A stretch of 64,000 nt of DNA from Sesamum alatum (GCA_034509735.1 JACGWO010000001.1:13780854-13844853), one strand, 5' to 3'; positions 33,592-46,741 are shown, counted from the first letter of the stretch. Numbers and translations are program-made. The notes: generated from the sequence alone by a model not told the origin.

Positions 33592-36500
33592 TTTTTCTAA
33601 TATTTGTTGCCTACAACCTTTTGATGGTAAATCTGATTTCTCTATTTGGCAACAAAAGTTGAAAGGTATCTTAATACAACAAAAGGTTTTCAAAGCCATA
33701 GATGAAAAATTTCTTGAAAATGTTTCTGAAGAAAAGAAGCTAGAAAATGACGAATATGCTCACTCTTCCATTATTTTGAACCTTTATGATAATGTTTTAA
33801 GAAAAGTAGGTAAACAAAATTCTGCTAAAGTCTTATGGGAAAAACTAGAAGAATTATATACTGAAAACTCACTACCCAGTAAACTATTTTTACTTGAAAA
33901 ATTCTTTAGTTATAAACTAGACTTGACTAAAAATATTGATGAGAATCTAGATGAATTTACCTCTGACCCAAGACATTAAGTTAACAGGGGATAAAACATA
34001 GATGAATGCTCTCCTATGGTCTTATTAAACGCAATCCCTGAAGCATACAGTGATGTTAAAGCTGCAATAAAATACGGTAGGGATCAGGTTAATCTTGACA
34101 CCGTCATAAATGGGCTAAAAAGCAAAGAGATGGACATAAAAGCTAATAAACCAAATCAAGTTCACAACGAGGTTAATTATGTAAGATGAAGAACTAGGAA
34201 TAGGAACTCTGATTATAAGTTTAGAAAACACAGTAAGGAAAGAAGTAGAAGTAGGAGTAAAAGTAGGTCAAAATCCAAAACTACAGAAGAAAAATTTGGG
34301 AATGATAAGTATAAGGAAAGAAAATGCTATAATTATGGTGGAAAAGGGCACTATATTAAAGACTGTAAGAAACCAAAGAGGAATAACAAAAACAATAATA
34401 ACTATAACAATGAAGATGCTAATGTTACCACTGAAGAAAATGGAGAAGTATATGTAGTATGTGATGTTAATAATGTACAAAATTTGGCAAACAAAAATGA
34501 ATGGCTGATAGATTCAGGCTGTACATTCCACATGAGTCTTTCCAAAGAAATATTCACAAACTACAAATATAAGAAACTGGGCTTTTTGTCCATAGCAAAT
34601 GAGAAGCTATGTGAAATTAAAGGTCTAGGGGATGTCACTGTAATATTTGATAATGGTTATAAGTTAACCATGAAAAATATTAGATATGTCCCTGACCTAT
34701 GCCATAACTTAATTTCTTGTGCTGCATTAGAAGAGGATGGCCTTGAGGGAAGATGGGGTAAGGGTGTCATGAAAATCATGAAGGGATCCTTAAATGTTTT
34801 CATGGTGTGTGAAATATGACTTCTGTGCTGCAACAATCTCTGAAAATGATATAAAACTTATTTATGGCACAAAAGGTTAGGTCATATAAGCACCAAAGGA
34901 TTAAACTTGCTACAGAAAAATAGTTTTTTAACTGATAGAATAAGCAAGATAGATTTCTGTGATGAATGTGTTCTTGGAAAACAACATAAAGTGCATTTTC
35001 CCACATCACCTTATCCCAACCCACCATCTTCATCGTGCATCCTTGGTTATGTACATGCTGATGTCTGGGGGCCAACAAATGTTGTTACCCATGGAGGAAA
35101 TAAATATTTCATGTCCATAATTGATAACTATTCAAGATAGGTCTTTGTTTTCTTAATGAAACAAAAGTTTGATGTTTTCGAAAAATTTAAGAACTGGAAA
35201 ACTCTAGCTAGTAAAAAATCAGATCGGTGATAAATTAAAAGCATTAAGGACTGATAATGGTTTAGAATTTTGTAATCAACAATTTACTGATTTGTCCAAT
35301 GAACATGGAATAAAAAGACATAAAACTACACCCTATACTCCACAACAAAATGGCGTGGCTGAAAGAATGAATATAACTTTGCTAAATAAAGTTAGATGTT
35401 TGTTTATAAGTACTGGCCTATCAAAATCTTTTTGGGGTGAGGTTGTTTTAACAGCTGCTTACTTGCTATCCTGAAGGGATAAAAGGTTATAGATTATGGG
35501 TTAGAAGTCAACCTGGCTATAAGGTTATCATTAGTAGGGATGTAAAATTCAATGAAACAAAAATGCCTTGCCTTAATAGCACACCTATAACAAAGAAAGA
35601 TGTAGATGTAGAGACCACCTTCAATAAGGTAGAGGTACCCCTAAAGGATAACCAACAAAGGGAAGATAGTCTTAATGAAGAAAATGAAAATATAGAACCA
35701 AATAATGATCTTTAAAATTATCAACTTGCTAGGGACAGAGAACGTAGAGAACGTAGACTTCCCTCTAAGCTAAAAGATTTTGAATTAGCTCTAAACATTG
35801 AAAATTTTGAACCTAACACATATGAAGAAGCTTTGGAATCTAAAGACTCTAAGGAATGGATACTAACCATGAAAGAAAAAATGAAGTCTTTGTATAATAA
35901 TAAAACATGGGATCTTGTGCCTAAACCCAGTAATTACTCTGTCATAGACTGCAAATGGGTCTTTAAGATTAAACAAGAAAATACACCAAACCGTATTAAA
36001 GCAAGACTTGTTGCAAAAGGTTTTACTCAAAAAGAAGACATTGATTACACTGAATTTTTTTCACCAATAGTAAAATACACCACTGTTAGAACTATGATAG
36101 CCCTAGTTGCTCATCATGATTGGGAGTTAAAACAAATGGATGTTAAAACTGCATTTCTACATGGTGATTTAGAAGAAAAGATCTACATGAAATAATCCAT
36201 TGGTTTTGAAAACAAACAAAAATCAGAACATGTCCGTTTGTTAAAAAATGTCTCTATATGGCTTAAAACAATCTCCTAGACAATGGAATGAAAAGTTTAA
36301 TTTGTTTATGCATTCTCTGAATTTCAAAAGAAGTGCTTATGATTCTTGTCTATACTTTAAGTATGACAAAAATGTTCCTTTTTTTCTACTCTTATATGTT
36401 GATGACATGTTGATAGCTAGTCCTAGCCTCAAATTAATAAAAGAACTTCAAGAGAGCTTAAGTAAACAATTTGAAATGAAAGACTTGAGAAATGCCAAGA

Positions 36501-37360
36501 AAATTTTGAGAATGTCTATCGATAGAGACAGGAAGAACTTTATAATTTTATTAAACCAAAAATCCTATGTTCTTTCTATATTAAAGAAATTCTTTATGTC
36601 TAATTTAAAACTTGCATCAGTCCCCTTGGCTGGTCACTTTTAGTTAAGCAAAAATCAGAGTCCCAAAATCGAATCAGAAAAAGAACAAATGAAGAAAGTC
36701 CATTTCTCAAATGCTGTAGGCTCAGTCATGCATTTAATGGTCTGCACTCGTCCTGATATAGCCTATGCCATTAGTTGTTTAAGTAGATATATGTCAATCT
36801 TGGAACCCCTAACTGGGATGCTCTTAAGTGGTTACTTAGATACCTAAATGACACTAAAGACATAGAAAATAAATTCACAAAAGGTACTGAAGATGTAAAC
36901 CTAGTAGGATACGTTGACTCCAACTATGCAAATGATAGGGATAGCAGAAAATCTACAACTTCTTACATTTTCTCTTTGTGTGGGTCTTGCATAAGTTGAA
37001 AATCTCAACTCCAACCAATTGTTGCTTTATCAACTACTGAAGCAGAGTGTATAGCTACTACTGAAGCTTTTCAAATAAGCCATATGGCTTAAAGGTTTGC
37101 CAAAAGAAATTGGTTTCCTAAAAGAAAAAGTTATCTTATTTTTTGATAGTCAATCAGGTATTCAACTCTGTAAAAAAATCATGTTTTTCACAATAGAACA
37201 AAATACATTGATGTAAGATATCACTTCATAAGAGATATCATTGAAAAGGGAATTATAAATCTGGAAAAGATAAGTATTGACTCAAATCCAGCAGACAAGG
37301 GAACTAAATGCTTGTCCATTGAAAGATTTAATACATGTCTTAAAATTTTAAATTTAGCAT
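33592..37360 (+). pseudogene. Copia gag-pol polyprotein remnant
   Basis: Gag (UBN2-like) at 33610-34190: FDGKSDFSIWQQKLKGIL and ENLDEF. A zinc knuckle at about 34325 reads CYNYGGKGHYIKDC, its second Cys replaced by Tyr. Protease WLIDSGCTFHMS is at 34500. The pre-integrase and integrase region at 34870-35470 has HKRLGHIS, CDECVLGKQHK, LRTDNGLEF and TPQQNGVAERMN. RT at 35830-36640 has RLVAKGFTQKEDIDYTEFF, MDVKTAFLHGDLEE and YVDDMLIAS. RNase H is near 36900-37030 (VGYVDSNYANDRDSRKSTT). Stops (for example 35138, 35474, 35715, 36194, 36642) and frameshifts are spread throughout. Confidence 0.92.
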
Positions 37361-37496
37361 AGTTTATTTTTTAACCATATATGCAAGTCTTGTGCTTCTA
37401 TTTTTGCAGGTACCTCCAAGGCATCCATGGCAATGATGAACACCAGATCTGACCTTGGGCCTGGTTTCCATTCGGGTCCTGGTCCAAGGTAGAGAA

Positions 37497-38199
37497 TGTT
37501 GAGATGTGGCCCATGACCCTACTGGGAGGCCAAAGCCCACTCTGCCACTACACCCTACAACCAGGACGGCCCAAGACCAACTTGCAGCCCAATCTGTTGA
37601 CCCAGCCCACTTTATTACCCGACCTGAAGGATCCACTATTTATATTCCCTAACCCTAACCTTAACCAGATAAAGCGCCTCTCTCTTTTCTCTCTCTGATT
37701 CTCCTCCCCTGACCCTTTGTGCTCTGGTGCTCTCTCTCCTCTCTGGTTTCCTCTCGCCATTTACTATGGCATTGGAACTTGGCTTCGCCGCCTCTTCCCC
37801 CCTTTCACCGACAGTTATCAACCCCTATAAATGGCCCTTTCTTTCTCCTGAGAAAATACACATATGAACTCTCCTTCTCCTTCTCCTAAAAATTGTGATA
37901 TACTCCTATGTGGATCTTTGTGTTTGGGTTTGACTGTGGGTTCAAGTCCTAAGTGGCTTTGGTCCCAAGTTTGGTCTTGGAGCAATCGGTTGTTGGGTGC
38001 TGGCCTTTGTGGCTGTGTGCTTCTCACTCCGGTTCTGGCTCTCTAAGCCTATATCTGTTTAGGATTAGTTCCTTATATTTTTGTTATACTTTTGTTCCCC
38101 CAGTTGGTTTGTATTAAGGGTTTGATAACCCATTCCCCCCGTGTAATTTGTGATAAATTTGTACATTCTTGGTGATTTCGGTGGTCTATCCATCTTACA
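37497..38199 (+). repeat. 3' LTR of the Copia element
   Basis: 703 bp, without the MITE found in the left LTR. It retains only two intact CCCTAA units (37647-37658) after the TATA-like box. The target phrase GATTTCGGTGG is uninterrupted here, proving the MITE boundaries in the other LTR. Confidence 0.95.
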
Positions 38200-38204
38200 G
38201 AAAC

Positions 38205-39117
38205 AAACCCAAACGTACACACTATTTCTAACACACACCTATTTATCTTGTTCAATAAAATTTTTGAAAAAAATTAAAATTTTCTAATATCTTATATCTC
38301 AATTTTACCCTTAAACATAATACACACTTTTTTAATTACAAAAAATTCTCTCTCTCTCTCTCTCTTATCAATTATGTCCCTACCTCCCTCCCCCCCCCTC
38401 TCTCTCTCTCTATATATATATATATATTTATATATTTATATAATTATATATATGATCTCTTTCTTAGTTTCAAATAACTATGACACTAATTATATAATTA
38501 ATATTAATTTTTAATTATTATAATTACGAAAAAAGTTGCTATTGATATTATATTTTACTAAAAGGATATAATTTCAAGACATTATAAATTATAATATGGC
38601 TAAAAGTAGTGAAATTAACAAAAAAATATATCAACTATATATTTATGTTTTCGAATAGCATGAATGTTAATATTATTTCAAAGCAAACGTTAAGAGATAA
38701 TAATTTGCCAATTTGTTATTTTGTAAAGAAGTTTCTAATAAATTTTTATCTGGAGTTACTATTTATAAAAGTATTTTAAAAATATTAAATACAAAATATG
38801 TTGAAAATATTAACTTATTTGATTCTAATTGTATCATGTTCTTTCTGGTCGTTTTATCTATAAAAAGACCTTATTATGCCAAATACGCACTAACATCTTA
38901 TAAGATGTAAAAACATCTTATAAGCTTGAATATCTTATTTTATCAAAATGCTTTTGGAACTTATTTTTAAAATGAGATCCAATTATAAGATCCCAAAATA
39001 TTTTATAAGATGTAGGAGCTTAATTATAAGATGTTTTTAAAAAAGCTTAGCTTAATAAAATTTTGTATTTATGTTAAATAATTTCATATTAACAAAAATT
39101 TTAACTCTTATTTTTAA
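38205..39117. other. A+T-rich spacer with microsatellites
   Basis: A CT-rich microsatellite lies at 38346-38412 and (TA)n at 38412-38430. The stretch 38895-39040 has repeated palindromic CATCTTATAAGATG phrases, similar to the ends of the element upstream of the terpene synthase (47192-48231), and may be a decayed relative. No gene. Confidence 0.45.
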
Positions 39118-39411
39118 GGGCAAAATGCATTTTTGGTCCCGTAAGACTAGTGCATTATTTGTTTTGGTACTATAACTTAGGTAGATGGCTGTTTTAGTCC
39201 CATAAAATATATTTTTCAGTTTTTTTGGTCCTAAAATGTCATGTGTCTTGCACATGGAACATGACATTTTGGGACAAAAAAAACGTGATATTTTGGAACA
39301 AAAAAAAAACCTGAAAAACGTGTTTTATGGGACTAAAACAGCCACCTACCTAAGTTATGGTACCAAAACAAATAATGCCTAATCTTACGGGACCAAAAAA
39401 ATATTTTGCCC
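39118..39411. mobile_element. MULE-like foldback MITE
   Basis: A 294-bp near-perfect inverted repeat. The left end GGGCAAAATGCATTTTTGG mirrors a right end finishing TATTTTGCCC. Perfect 9-bp TSD TATTTTTAA (39109-39117 and 39412-39420). No coding capacity. Confidence 0.92.
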
Positions 39412-39420
39412 TATTTTTAA

Positions 39421-40858
39421 ATTTACTTTGTGTAAAATTAATAAATTTTAAATAATTTTAATATAAAATCATTTCATATTTAATGAACATAATAAACTCG
39501 TAAAACTTTAGATAATATCATTTCATATTTAATGAACATAATATCGTCCACAATCCAAAACCCTTTTTCTCATCATCACACTTTTTTGAGTCAAGATAAA
39601 CCACTGAAACGATCCCTCCATTCAAATCAATGTACTATTACCATGATAGAGTGGTACTAACGATCCCTCCATTCAAATCAATGTACTATTACTATGATAG
39701 AGTGGTACTAATTTTCAGTATGTGTTTTCATTTTCAGTTTTTAAATTTTGAACAATAATTAAAGTAAAAATATGTTTGTTTATATGTACTTTTATTAAAA
39801 TTATTTTGATTTGACACAATAATTTAATATAAAATACAATCTTATTTATTAATTAATCAAAATATATTTTCATTTCACACAAAAATCTATACAAGATTGA
39901 AAATACATGTTTTTCACTTAAAATTGAGAACTGAAAATAAAAACACAAACAAACAGCCTGAGCATGACTAAAAGTTAGTAGAATAGATGAAAAGGTAAAC
40001 ACACAGCTCTTATTACTGTTTGAACCATACGTGTTGATATAGGAAATTTGACAAAAAGTTAGATACACATCTCTTTACCGTTTAAATAATATATGTAACA
40101 CTTTACTAGAGGTGATCATGGTGCAATTTCGTTTTTTTTAAAAGTTATTTTAAAAAAAATTATCATTGTTGATTTTACGAAATAATTTTCTAACTTGTAA
40201 CTCTCAAAATAAAAGCCAAAGGTGCTGCTTCAGCCGATTTGTGATTTTAACATTTATGACAAATCAAGAAATTGAGACTAACAAAAATAATTTTTTTAAA
40301 TATATTTAATTGACAAAAATAACAAATTATCGGAATAATTGAAGTCAAATAACTTAAGAACATACATAGCTAAAAAAATTGAAGTGACTTAAAAGTAATA
40401 AGTTTTCAAAATAATCAATGTCAAATGCACAAGAATTCAACACAAAATACAACTAAAAGCTTTTACGTACAAGCATCTTAAAATCCAATTTCCAACTAAA
40501 AAATATTAGACAAACCAAAATGAATTTCTAGAGAAATAGTAAACTTAATGTTAACAAAAACAAAACAATAAAAAAAATCACAAAAAAGACATTTCATCGG
40601 AAAATTCATTTCAATTAACCAAATGAAAATTCCTTCAAATCAATTCCGTTCAAATTAATCTCACAATTTTTTTTTAATCTTTGTCTAAATTTTTTACACT
40701 ATAAAAGAATGAAAGCAGAACAAAAGAAGGAACAAGAGAAAAGAAAGAAAAAGAAAAGAAAAGAAAAATTACAGTAGAAGAAGTAAAATACGACTTGTCT
40801 TGAAGAGTCTGAATATGAGATTATCTAACTTTTACAAAAAATAGGTTTTACGATGTCA
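39421..40858. other. A+T-rich intergenic DNA
   Basis: No gene. It contains a 51-bp tandem duplication (39610-39711, listed separately), one copy of a dispersed repeat around 39960-40100 (see also 46990-47180 and 54780-54945), and a purine-rich tract at 40710-40770. Confidence 0.45.
39610..39711. repeat. 51-bp tandem duplication
   Basis: Two adjacent 51-bp copies (39610-39660, 39661-39711), each starting CGATCCCTCCATTC and ending GTGGTACTAA. Only one difference was seen, so the duplication is recent. Confidence 0.9.
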
Positions 40859-40866
40859 AGGTTTGA

Positions 40867-41653
40867 GGGTAAATTACATTTTTTTGTCCATAAGTGAATT
40901 CGTTTTCAATTTTGATCCCATATTATGGAAAATTCACACATTACATTTCATATGTTTAATTTTTTTTCAATTTCAGGATCAAAAGGGGTATCCCATTAGT
41001 TGCTAACGGACTCGCACGCCTCCGTTAAATTGCTCGGGATAAATTTCATTTTTGTCCCATAAGTGGACCCTTTTCAAATTTTGGTCCCAAATGTAGGATC
41101 AAAAATTAGAAATGGGTCCACTTATGGGACCAAAATTAAAAACAGGTCCACTTATGGGACCAAAAATGTAATTTACCCCGAGCAATTTAACGGAGGCATG
41201 CGAGTCATGTGATTCTATCATTAGGAATCAATGAAAAACTCCTTTTGGTCCTAAAATTGGAAAAAAAAAATGGACATATGGGATGTAATGTGTGAATTTT
41301 CCATAGTATGGGACCAAAATTACACTACAAAAAATATGACATTTAACCGCGGCTGATTCCCATGGTTAATACTAAATAACTATAGCGAATAGTCATTGAC
41401 CACGACCACGCAACGGTTGCCGGCCGTGGTTTTTGAGAGAGTGGCTAAAACATTTGTCATGGCTAAAAGCCATGGCAAATAAGTTTTTCATGGTAGAAAA
41501 GCTAGTTTTGTCATCGGTTTTTATTTAACTGAAGTTAATAATATTTATTTACCACGATTTTAGCCATGGTCATTAAAAATGTAGCTAATATTGATTTTTT
41601 TTTTCTAGTGTTAGAAACGAATCCACTTATGAGACCAAAAATGTAATTTACCC
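40867..41653. mobile_element. MULE-like foldback element containing a CACTA MITE
   Basis: Ends GGGTAAATTACA and TGTAATTTACCC. Flanked by AGGTTTGA on both sides (40859-40866 and 41655-41662), an 8-9-bp TSD. The arms carry repeated TTTTGGTCCCATAAGTGGA-like phrases. A second, inner palindrome of the same sequence lies at 41027-41190. Interrupted by a CACTA MITE at 41323-41610. Confidence 0.85.
41323..41610. mobile_element. CACTA-type MITE nested in the foldback element
   Basis: 288 bp, starting CACTACAAAAAATATGAC and ending TTTTTTTTCTAGTG. It has a 3-bp TSD, TTA, on both sides (41320-41322 and 41611-41613), which is the CACTA rule. The interior has repeated GCCATGG/CCATGGC-type short palindromes. 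Non-coding. Confidence 0.88.
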
Positions 41654-44389
41654 CAGGTTTGACAACTTATGTACTTTGGGTCTATTATTATCTTTTTAAA
41701 ATTCTAAATCAAAACCAAATCAATAAGTGTAGTGCGATTTTACTCTAAATTTAGAATCACAATTCATTCATTAAATCATAATAAACGATTTGGGGTTATT
41801 TTCATTTTAGTCCTTGTGTTTTTAATTGATTTTCAAATGGTCCAATTTATTTTTTTATTTTTCAATTTCATCCTTCTAGTGGAATTTTGGCCAATTTTCA
41901 GGTCAATAAATGATTTTTGTAAAAAATGCCCCCAAAATTTTTGGTAAAATATACACAATTGCAAAAATATCCCTCTATTTTTAAATTCAATTTCAATTTA
42001 GTCCTTTATGACGGTTAGAAAATTATGACCATTTGAATGCCACTATTGGATGGTTGGAATTTGACTTACTGAACATACTCCCTTATAATACATGGTGCAA
42101 TTAGAAATGAAGTGCACATATCAAATTTGACAAAAGCAAGAAAAATGCAGTAAGAGATTTGCAAGTATTTAATAGAAATAAACTTTTTTTTTTAACTATT
42201 TCACATAAAAATCAATTATCAATCACATATCATTTCTAACAAATTATTGTTTATACATTTGATTATGTCTTCATCAAATTCAACCAACAATAACAACATC
42301 AATGGAGCTATGATAAACAATGTAGAAGATATGTCATAATATACACTATGTCAGTATATTCAAATCTACCTAGCAGCCCCAAAAATATCTATACCTTTAT
42401 ATAATTGAAGAGCACCTTTTTGGTGTCTTCAATTATTGTGTTATATCAATTTTTTAATTTTTTTAGTTTATTTTGTTAATCTCCATTTTACTCTCTCTTT
42501 ACTCAACTTCTCATTTTTTTATTTTATCAATTTCCACATTCCTTTTTTTTTTCTCATTTTTTCAGCAACTCCTCATAATTTTGTTATATTCTTCTGGCAT
42601 TGTTTTATTTATCTAATTTATATATATTTATTAAAATAAAAATTAATTTCTTTTAAGTTTAAAAATAATTATGCACACATATTTGAGTGTGCAACCTCTA
42701 TATATATATAGCAAAATGATGGTTGACCACAATTGTGCTAATTTTGACCAAATACTAATTTCTGGTGATTTTGAATTTTTTAATTGTTATGAAAAAATCT
42801 CATTGGTTACAAATCTCATAATAACTTAATTAAAAATTAAATTGCCTTTATCTAAAAAATCATATCTTCAAAATTAGTGTTATCTATACTAGATTCTACC
42901 TTCAATTTAGGATACTAATTCAATTTGTATTTATTTTAAATAAATTCAAATTTTAGAATTATTTTTTTATCATAAAAAATATATATCTTATCACTAATAA
43001 TTTATTTTCATTTTAACCATATATTTTTTAGTCACTAAACTTATTACCAATCTCTTAGTATATCTCATTGAATAAATTCTTAATTTAATTAATCAGGTAA
43101 ATCAATAATTTTTACAATTTATATCTTTCATTGCCATATTTCTTTAATAATTTTTTATTGGTTCATTGCTAATGATAAAGTAAGTTATTAATTTTATTCA
43201 AATTAATGTTTTTCCTTTTTCTTAATATTTTTCTGATTAGATTTGATTTTTAGTATTTAATTGTTATTCATGTTTGAAAAATCATAAGCCACTGCACAAT
43301 TTAAGAACTTATGTTACAAAATACATTTTGCCATCTTCTCCCATATGAACATTTTTCCTCAATGAAATAATTTTGTGAATGTTGCTTTATAAAAAATTTA
43401 ACAATAAATATATTGCAAGCTTAATAGGTTTGAATTTATTGCAATACAAAAGGGCAACCATACTTGATAAAAATATATGAACTTTTTAATTTCAAATTTT
43501 GTTTATAATTATTTTTAGAAAATAAAAAGGCTTCTCAATTTCTAACATGATAGTATATTTTTCATTAATATAAAGGGCAACCTGATACAACAACTAACTT
43601 CTTTCCCTTATGCATTACCATTTTTATTTTTATTTTTTTTTTTGCTTTTTGATGTCCAATTTCACATCGCTTATGTATTTTTCTTTTTATGTTTAATTAA
43701 TCTTCTTTTCTTCATCTCTTAAATATAATTGTTTTATGGAGAATTATCATGATGTATTCTTATATTTACTTCTTATTAGTTTTGTAATTTTTTAATTTAT
43801 TTATTTGCTCTTATATATTAACGATTTTGCTATTTAAATATTTATCTTTAGCTATAATAATCCGGTCATATAATTTTATTTCTAATTTTGTAATTTGTTT
43901 CAATCAAAATCATGATTTCTCAACTTGATCACTAAATGAATATATAGTTTTATCTAATAATTGTTCATCAACATCTTTCTTTTTCAATTTCAATTAGAAT
44001 AAGTAAACCAAAAAGTTTGCATTTACTGCCCTCTTTATTTAGGTGTGGAGATAGTCATGAATATTTTGGTTAAATTAGTTTATATATTTTTAGGTGTATT
44101 AAAGTTCTCCAATTTTTCAAATCCAGTTCATTAAATTTGATGTTTATTTATTTGAAACTCTTATTGAATTATATGTATAGACTTTTTTTTTCTTTTGGTG
44201 ATTTCCTCCACCGAATTTCTTCATCCATTTTTTTGTATTTAGTGATGTTTTTGTATAGTTTCATATAAATTTTTCATTCTTAATTAGGTATCAATCATCT
44301 TCTTTTCATAAAGTACGTATATATATATACATTTATATTGTCATTGTCTACTTATTTTCTAATTTAGAAGTCTATGGTAAGAAATTCTA

Positions 44390-46195
44390 CCTAACACATC
44401 AATTATTTATTAAAAAATAATTAAATCATTTTACAATATCTATCATAATTAATGGGCACAAACCCAACTACTAGAAATTCTTTATTAGGCATATTATTAC
44501 TATTATATCTTACATTTGTAGCCTTTTAAACTTCTTATTATATATATGTATTCTTAGCATAAAATTTAGACATATAAATATCTTTACTTTTTATTAATTT
44601 TAAATGTTGTTAAATTTATTTTTTATGAAGGAAATTAAAAAATTATTTGATAATAATCTTTTTTTTTTCTTTAAGAAATTGGATTACAAAAGAGAAAATT
44701 TATTGTGAATATTATTTTTCTAAGAGAAATTTGTTTATTTCATAGGACAAATATGATAGTAACTTATAAAACATATTTTTAAATATCAATATTTTTTATT
44801 TTACTTAAAATATACATAGTATTTGAAACTTATAAAATAAGTTTTTCTTCAATATCTAAAATACGATAATATGCTATGGTTATTTTCAAAAAGGTAAATT
44901 GCATTTTGTGATTCAAACTATGTCCGTTTTTATTCATTGTCATCTTTTTTTTTGTTTTTTTTTTTTGTTTTTGTGTCAACTTACTATCTCAACTTTGCGA
45001 AATTTGCACTTTGTCATATATAGTCATTTTTGAGTCAAATTTTCTATCAAAAAATCATTACATGCAGTGTACATGCTGAAAAAACAACACTATATTGCCC
45101 TTAAATATCACATGTGCATTGTATGTGATATTTTTACGATAGAAAAATCGACCAGAAAATGGTCATATATTACAAAGTGCAAATTTTGCAAAGTTGAGAT
45201 GGTAAGTTGACATGAAAAAAAGTTTAAATAACAAAGCATAAAAACGAGCATAATTTGGATGTCAAAGTGTAATTTACCATTTTTAAAATGTTCAGTAAAT
45301 AAACTCAGTAAAAATTCAATATTGAGTTTTGTATAAATAAGTTTGAGCTATTATACATAGTAAGTAGTCATTAGAATATGACATACTTTTATGTTTAATG
45401 ACATGCCAAAAATTAAGATTTGTGAGAGTATGTATACAAATTAAAATTTATGAGTAAATTATTTAATTTTTATTATTTGGTCATTCAAAAGAAAATGAAA
45501 GAAAAAAAGATAAATAAAATTATAGGCAATTAACATATTCAATATCAAGTGAAAAATAATGAGTTGAAGTTGGAATTCATCATGATAAAAATAATTATTC
45601 ATTAATAAGTAATTTGATGATTTGACAGTATCTATGATAAATGGGCATGAACCCAACTACTAGAAAGTTTTAATTGTATCTGTTATGTTTGTGCCTTCCA
45701 AATTTCTTATTGTATTTTTATTGTTAGCATATAATTTAGAGATATAAATATATATCTTTACTTTTTTATTAGTTTAAGATATTGTAACTTTTTTTCCAGT
45801 GTTACCAATGTTTTCTTATTATTGTTTTGAGAAATTTTATAAAGATCATTTAATTTGAATCGTATTCTTTTAGGGGGGATTTATATCACAGGATAATATG
45901 ATAATAATTTAAAATAATGTATTTAATACTAATATTTTTGTTTTACTAAAAGTATATTAATTGAATAAGAAATTATATATATGTGGTATTTGAATCTTAT
46001 AAAATATTTGTCTATCAATGTGTAAACATATTATAATATCTATTGCTATTATCAAAATATTCCATAAATAAAATTATAAAGAATTTAATATTGAATTTAT
46101 ATACATAATTTTGTTCTTATAGTAAGACAATTATTAAAATATGACACACAATTATAAAATTTAAAATTTATGAAAGTATTATAGAATTTAAAATC
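44390..46195. repeat. diverged direct duplication inside the Helitron candidate
   Basis: Copy A is about 44390-45430 and copy B about 45590-46195. Both contain AACCCAACTACTAGAAA (44463 and 45650), then TTCTTATT and ATATAAATAT..CTTTACTTTT, and later AATATTGA..TTT..ATA. Copy A is interrupted by the foldback element 44892-45278, which copy B lacks. Confidence 0.7.
44892..45278. mobile_element. MULE-like foldback MITE
   Basis: Inverted ends GGTAAATTGCATTTTG and CAAAGTGTAATTTACC. Flanks ATTTTCAAAA (44882-44891) and ATTTTTAAAA (45279-45288) form a 10-bp TSD with one mismatch. The matching site in the duplicated copy B is empty. Non-coding. Confidence 0.82.
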
Positions 46196-46242
46196 TTCCG
46201 TGCATAGCACGGGGTTCATGCTAGTATATGAGCATAATATAA

Positions 46243-46741
46243 GGGTTAATTACACTTAGACCCCCTCTGAAAATGCATAATTACACTTTTTTCCAAAAAA
46301 AATTTGCAATTACACTTACACCCCATACGAAAATTCTCCGTTTACGCCTGACCTCCATTTGTTAAAGTATGGACGAAAAATGTTCACGTCAACAAAAATT
46401 ATTACATAAATTTTCAATTTTACTTTTTATTTAACATTTTCGTGTAATAATTTTGTACTTATAAGAAAAAAATGTAATAATCTTGGCATTGCTTCATATA
46501 TGTACATTACATTTATCCTCTTATAAGTACAAAAATATACATGAGGATGTTAAATGATGGAAAAAATTAAAAATTTATGTAATTATTTTTGTTGATGTGA
46601 ACATTTTTCATTCAAACTCTAACGGATGTAGGTCAGGTGTAAACAGAGAATTTTTGGAGGGGGTGTAAGTGTAATTTTAAAATTTTTTTGGAAAAAAGTG
46701 TAATTATGCATTTTCAGAGGGGGTCTAAGTGTAATTAACCC
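46243..46741. mobile_element. MULE-like foldback MITE, second GGGTTAATTA copy
   Basis: 499 bp, the same family and length as 3125-3623: left end GGGTTAATTACACTTAGACC, right end GTAATTAACCC. Its flanks, CATAATATAA and AATAAGATAA, agree at 8 of 10 positions. It inserted just downstream of the Helitron-like 3' end. Confidence 0.85.

Larger units (their letters stand above)
31717..38199 (+). mobile_element. Ty1/Copia LTR retrotransposon, decayed
   Basis: A 6483-bp element with 5' LTR (31717-33086), primer-binding site, gag-pol remnant and 3' LTR (37497-38199). Both LTRs begin TGTTGAGATG and end TTACA. It is flanked by a perfect 5-bp TSD, GAAAC (31712-31716 and 38200-38204). Gag-pol order (protease, integrase, RT, RNase H) is Copia type. 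A hAT MITE inserted later in the left LTR. Confidence 0.95.
42697..46224 (+). mobile_element. candidate non-autonomous Helitron
   Basis: The 3' end is diagnostic: a 6-bp stem hairpin (CCGTGC-ATA-GCACGG, 46198-46212), eight bases, then CTAG followed by T (46221-46225). This matches the Helitron rule of a hairpin about 10 nt before CTRR. The 5' end is tentatively the TCTATATATATATAG at 42697. No Rep/helicase is encoded; the interior is A+T-rich. It contains an internal diverged direct duplication and one foldback MITE. The left end is weak because the preceding base is C rather than A. Confidence 0.6.

Noticed and set aside
38895..39040. CATCTTATAAGATG palindromes as a CRISPR-like or regulatory array
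   Set aside because: They are irregularly spaced and resemble the ends of the MITE at 47192-48231, so TE debris is the simpler reading.
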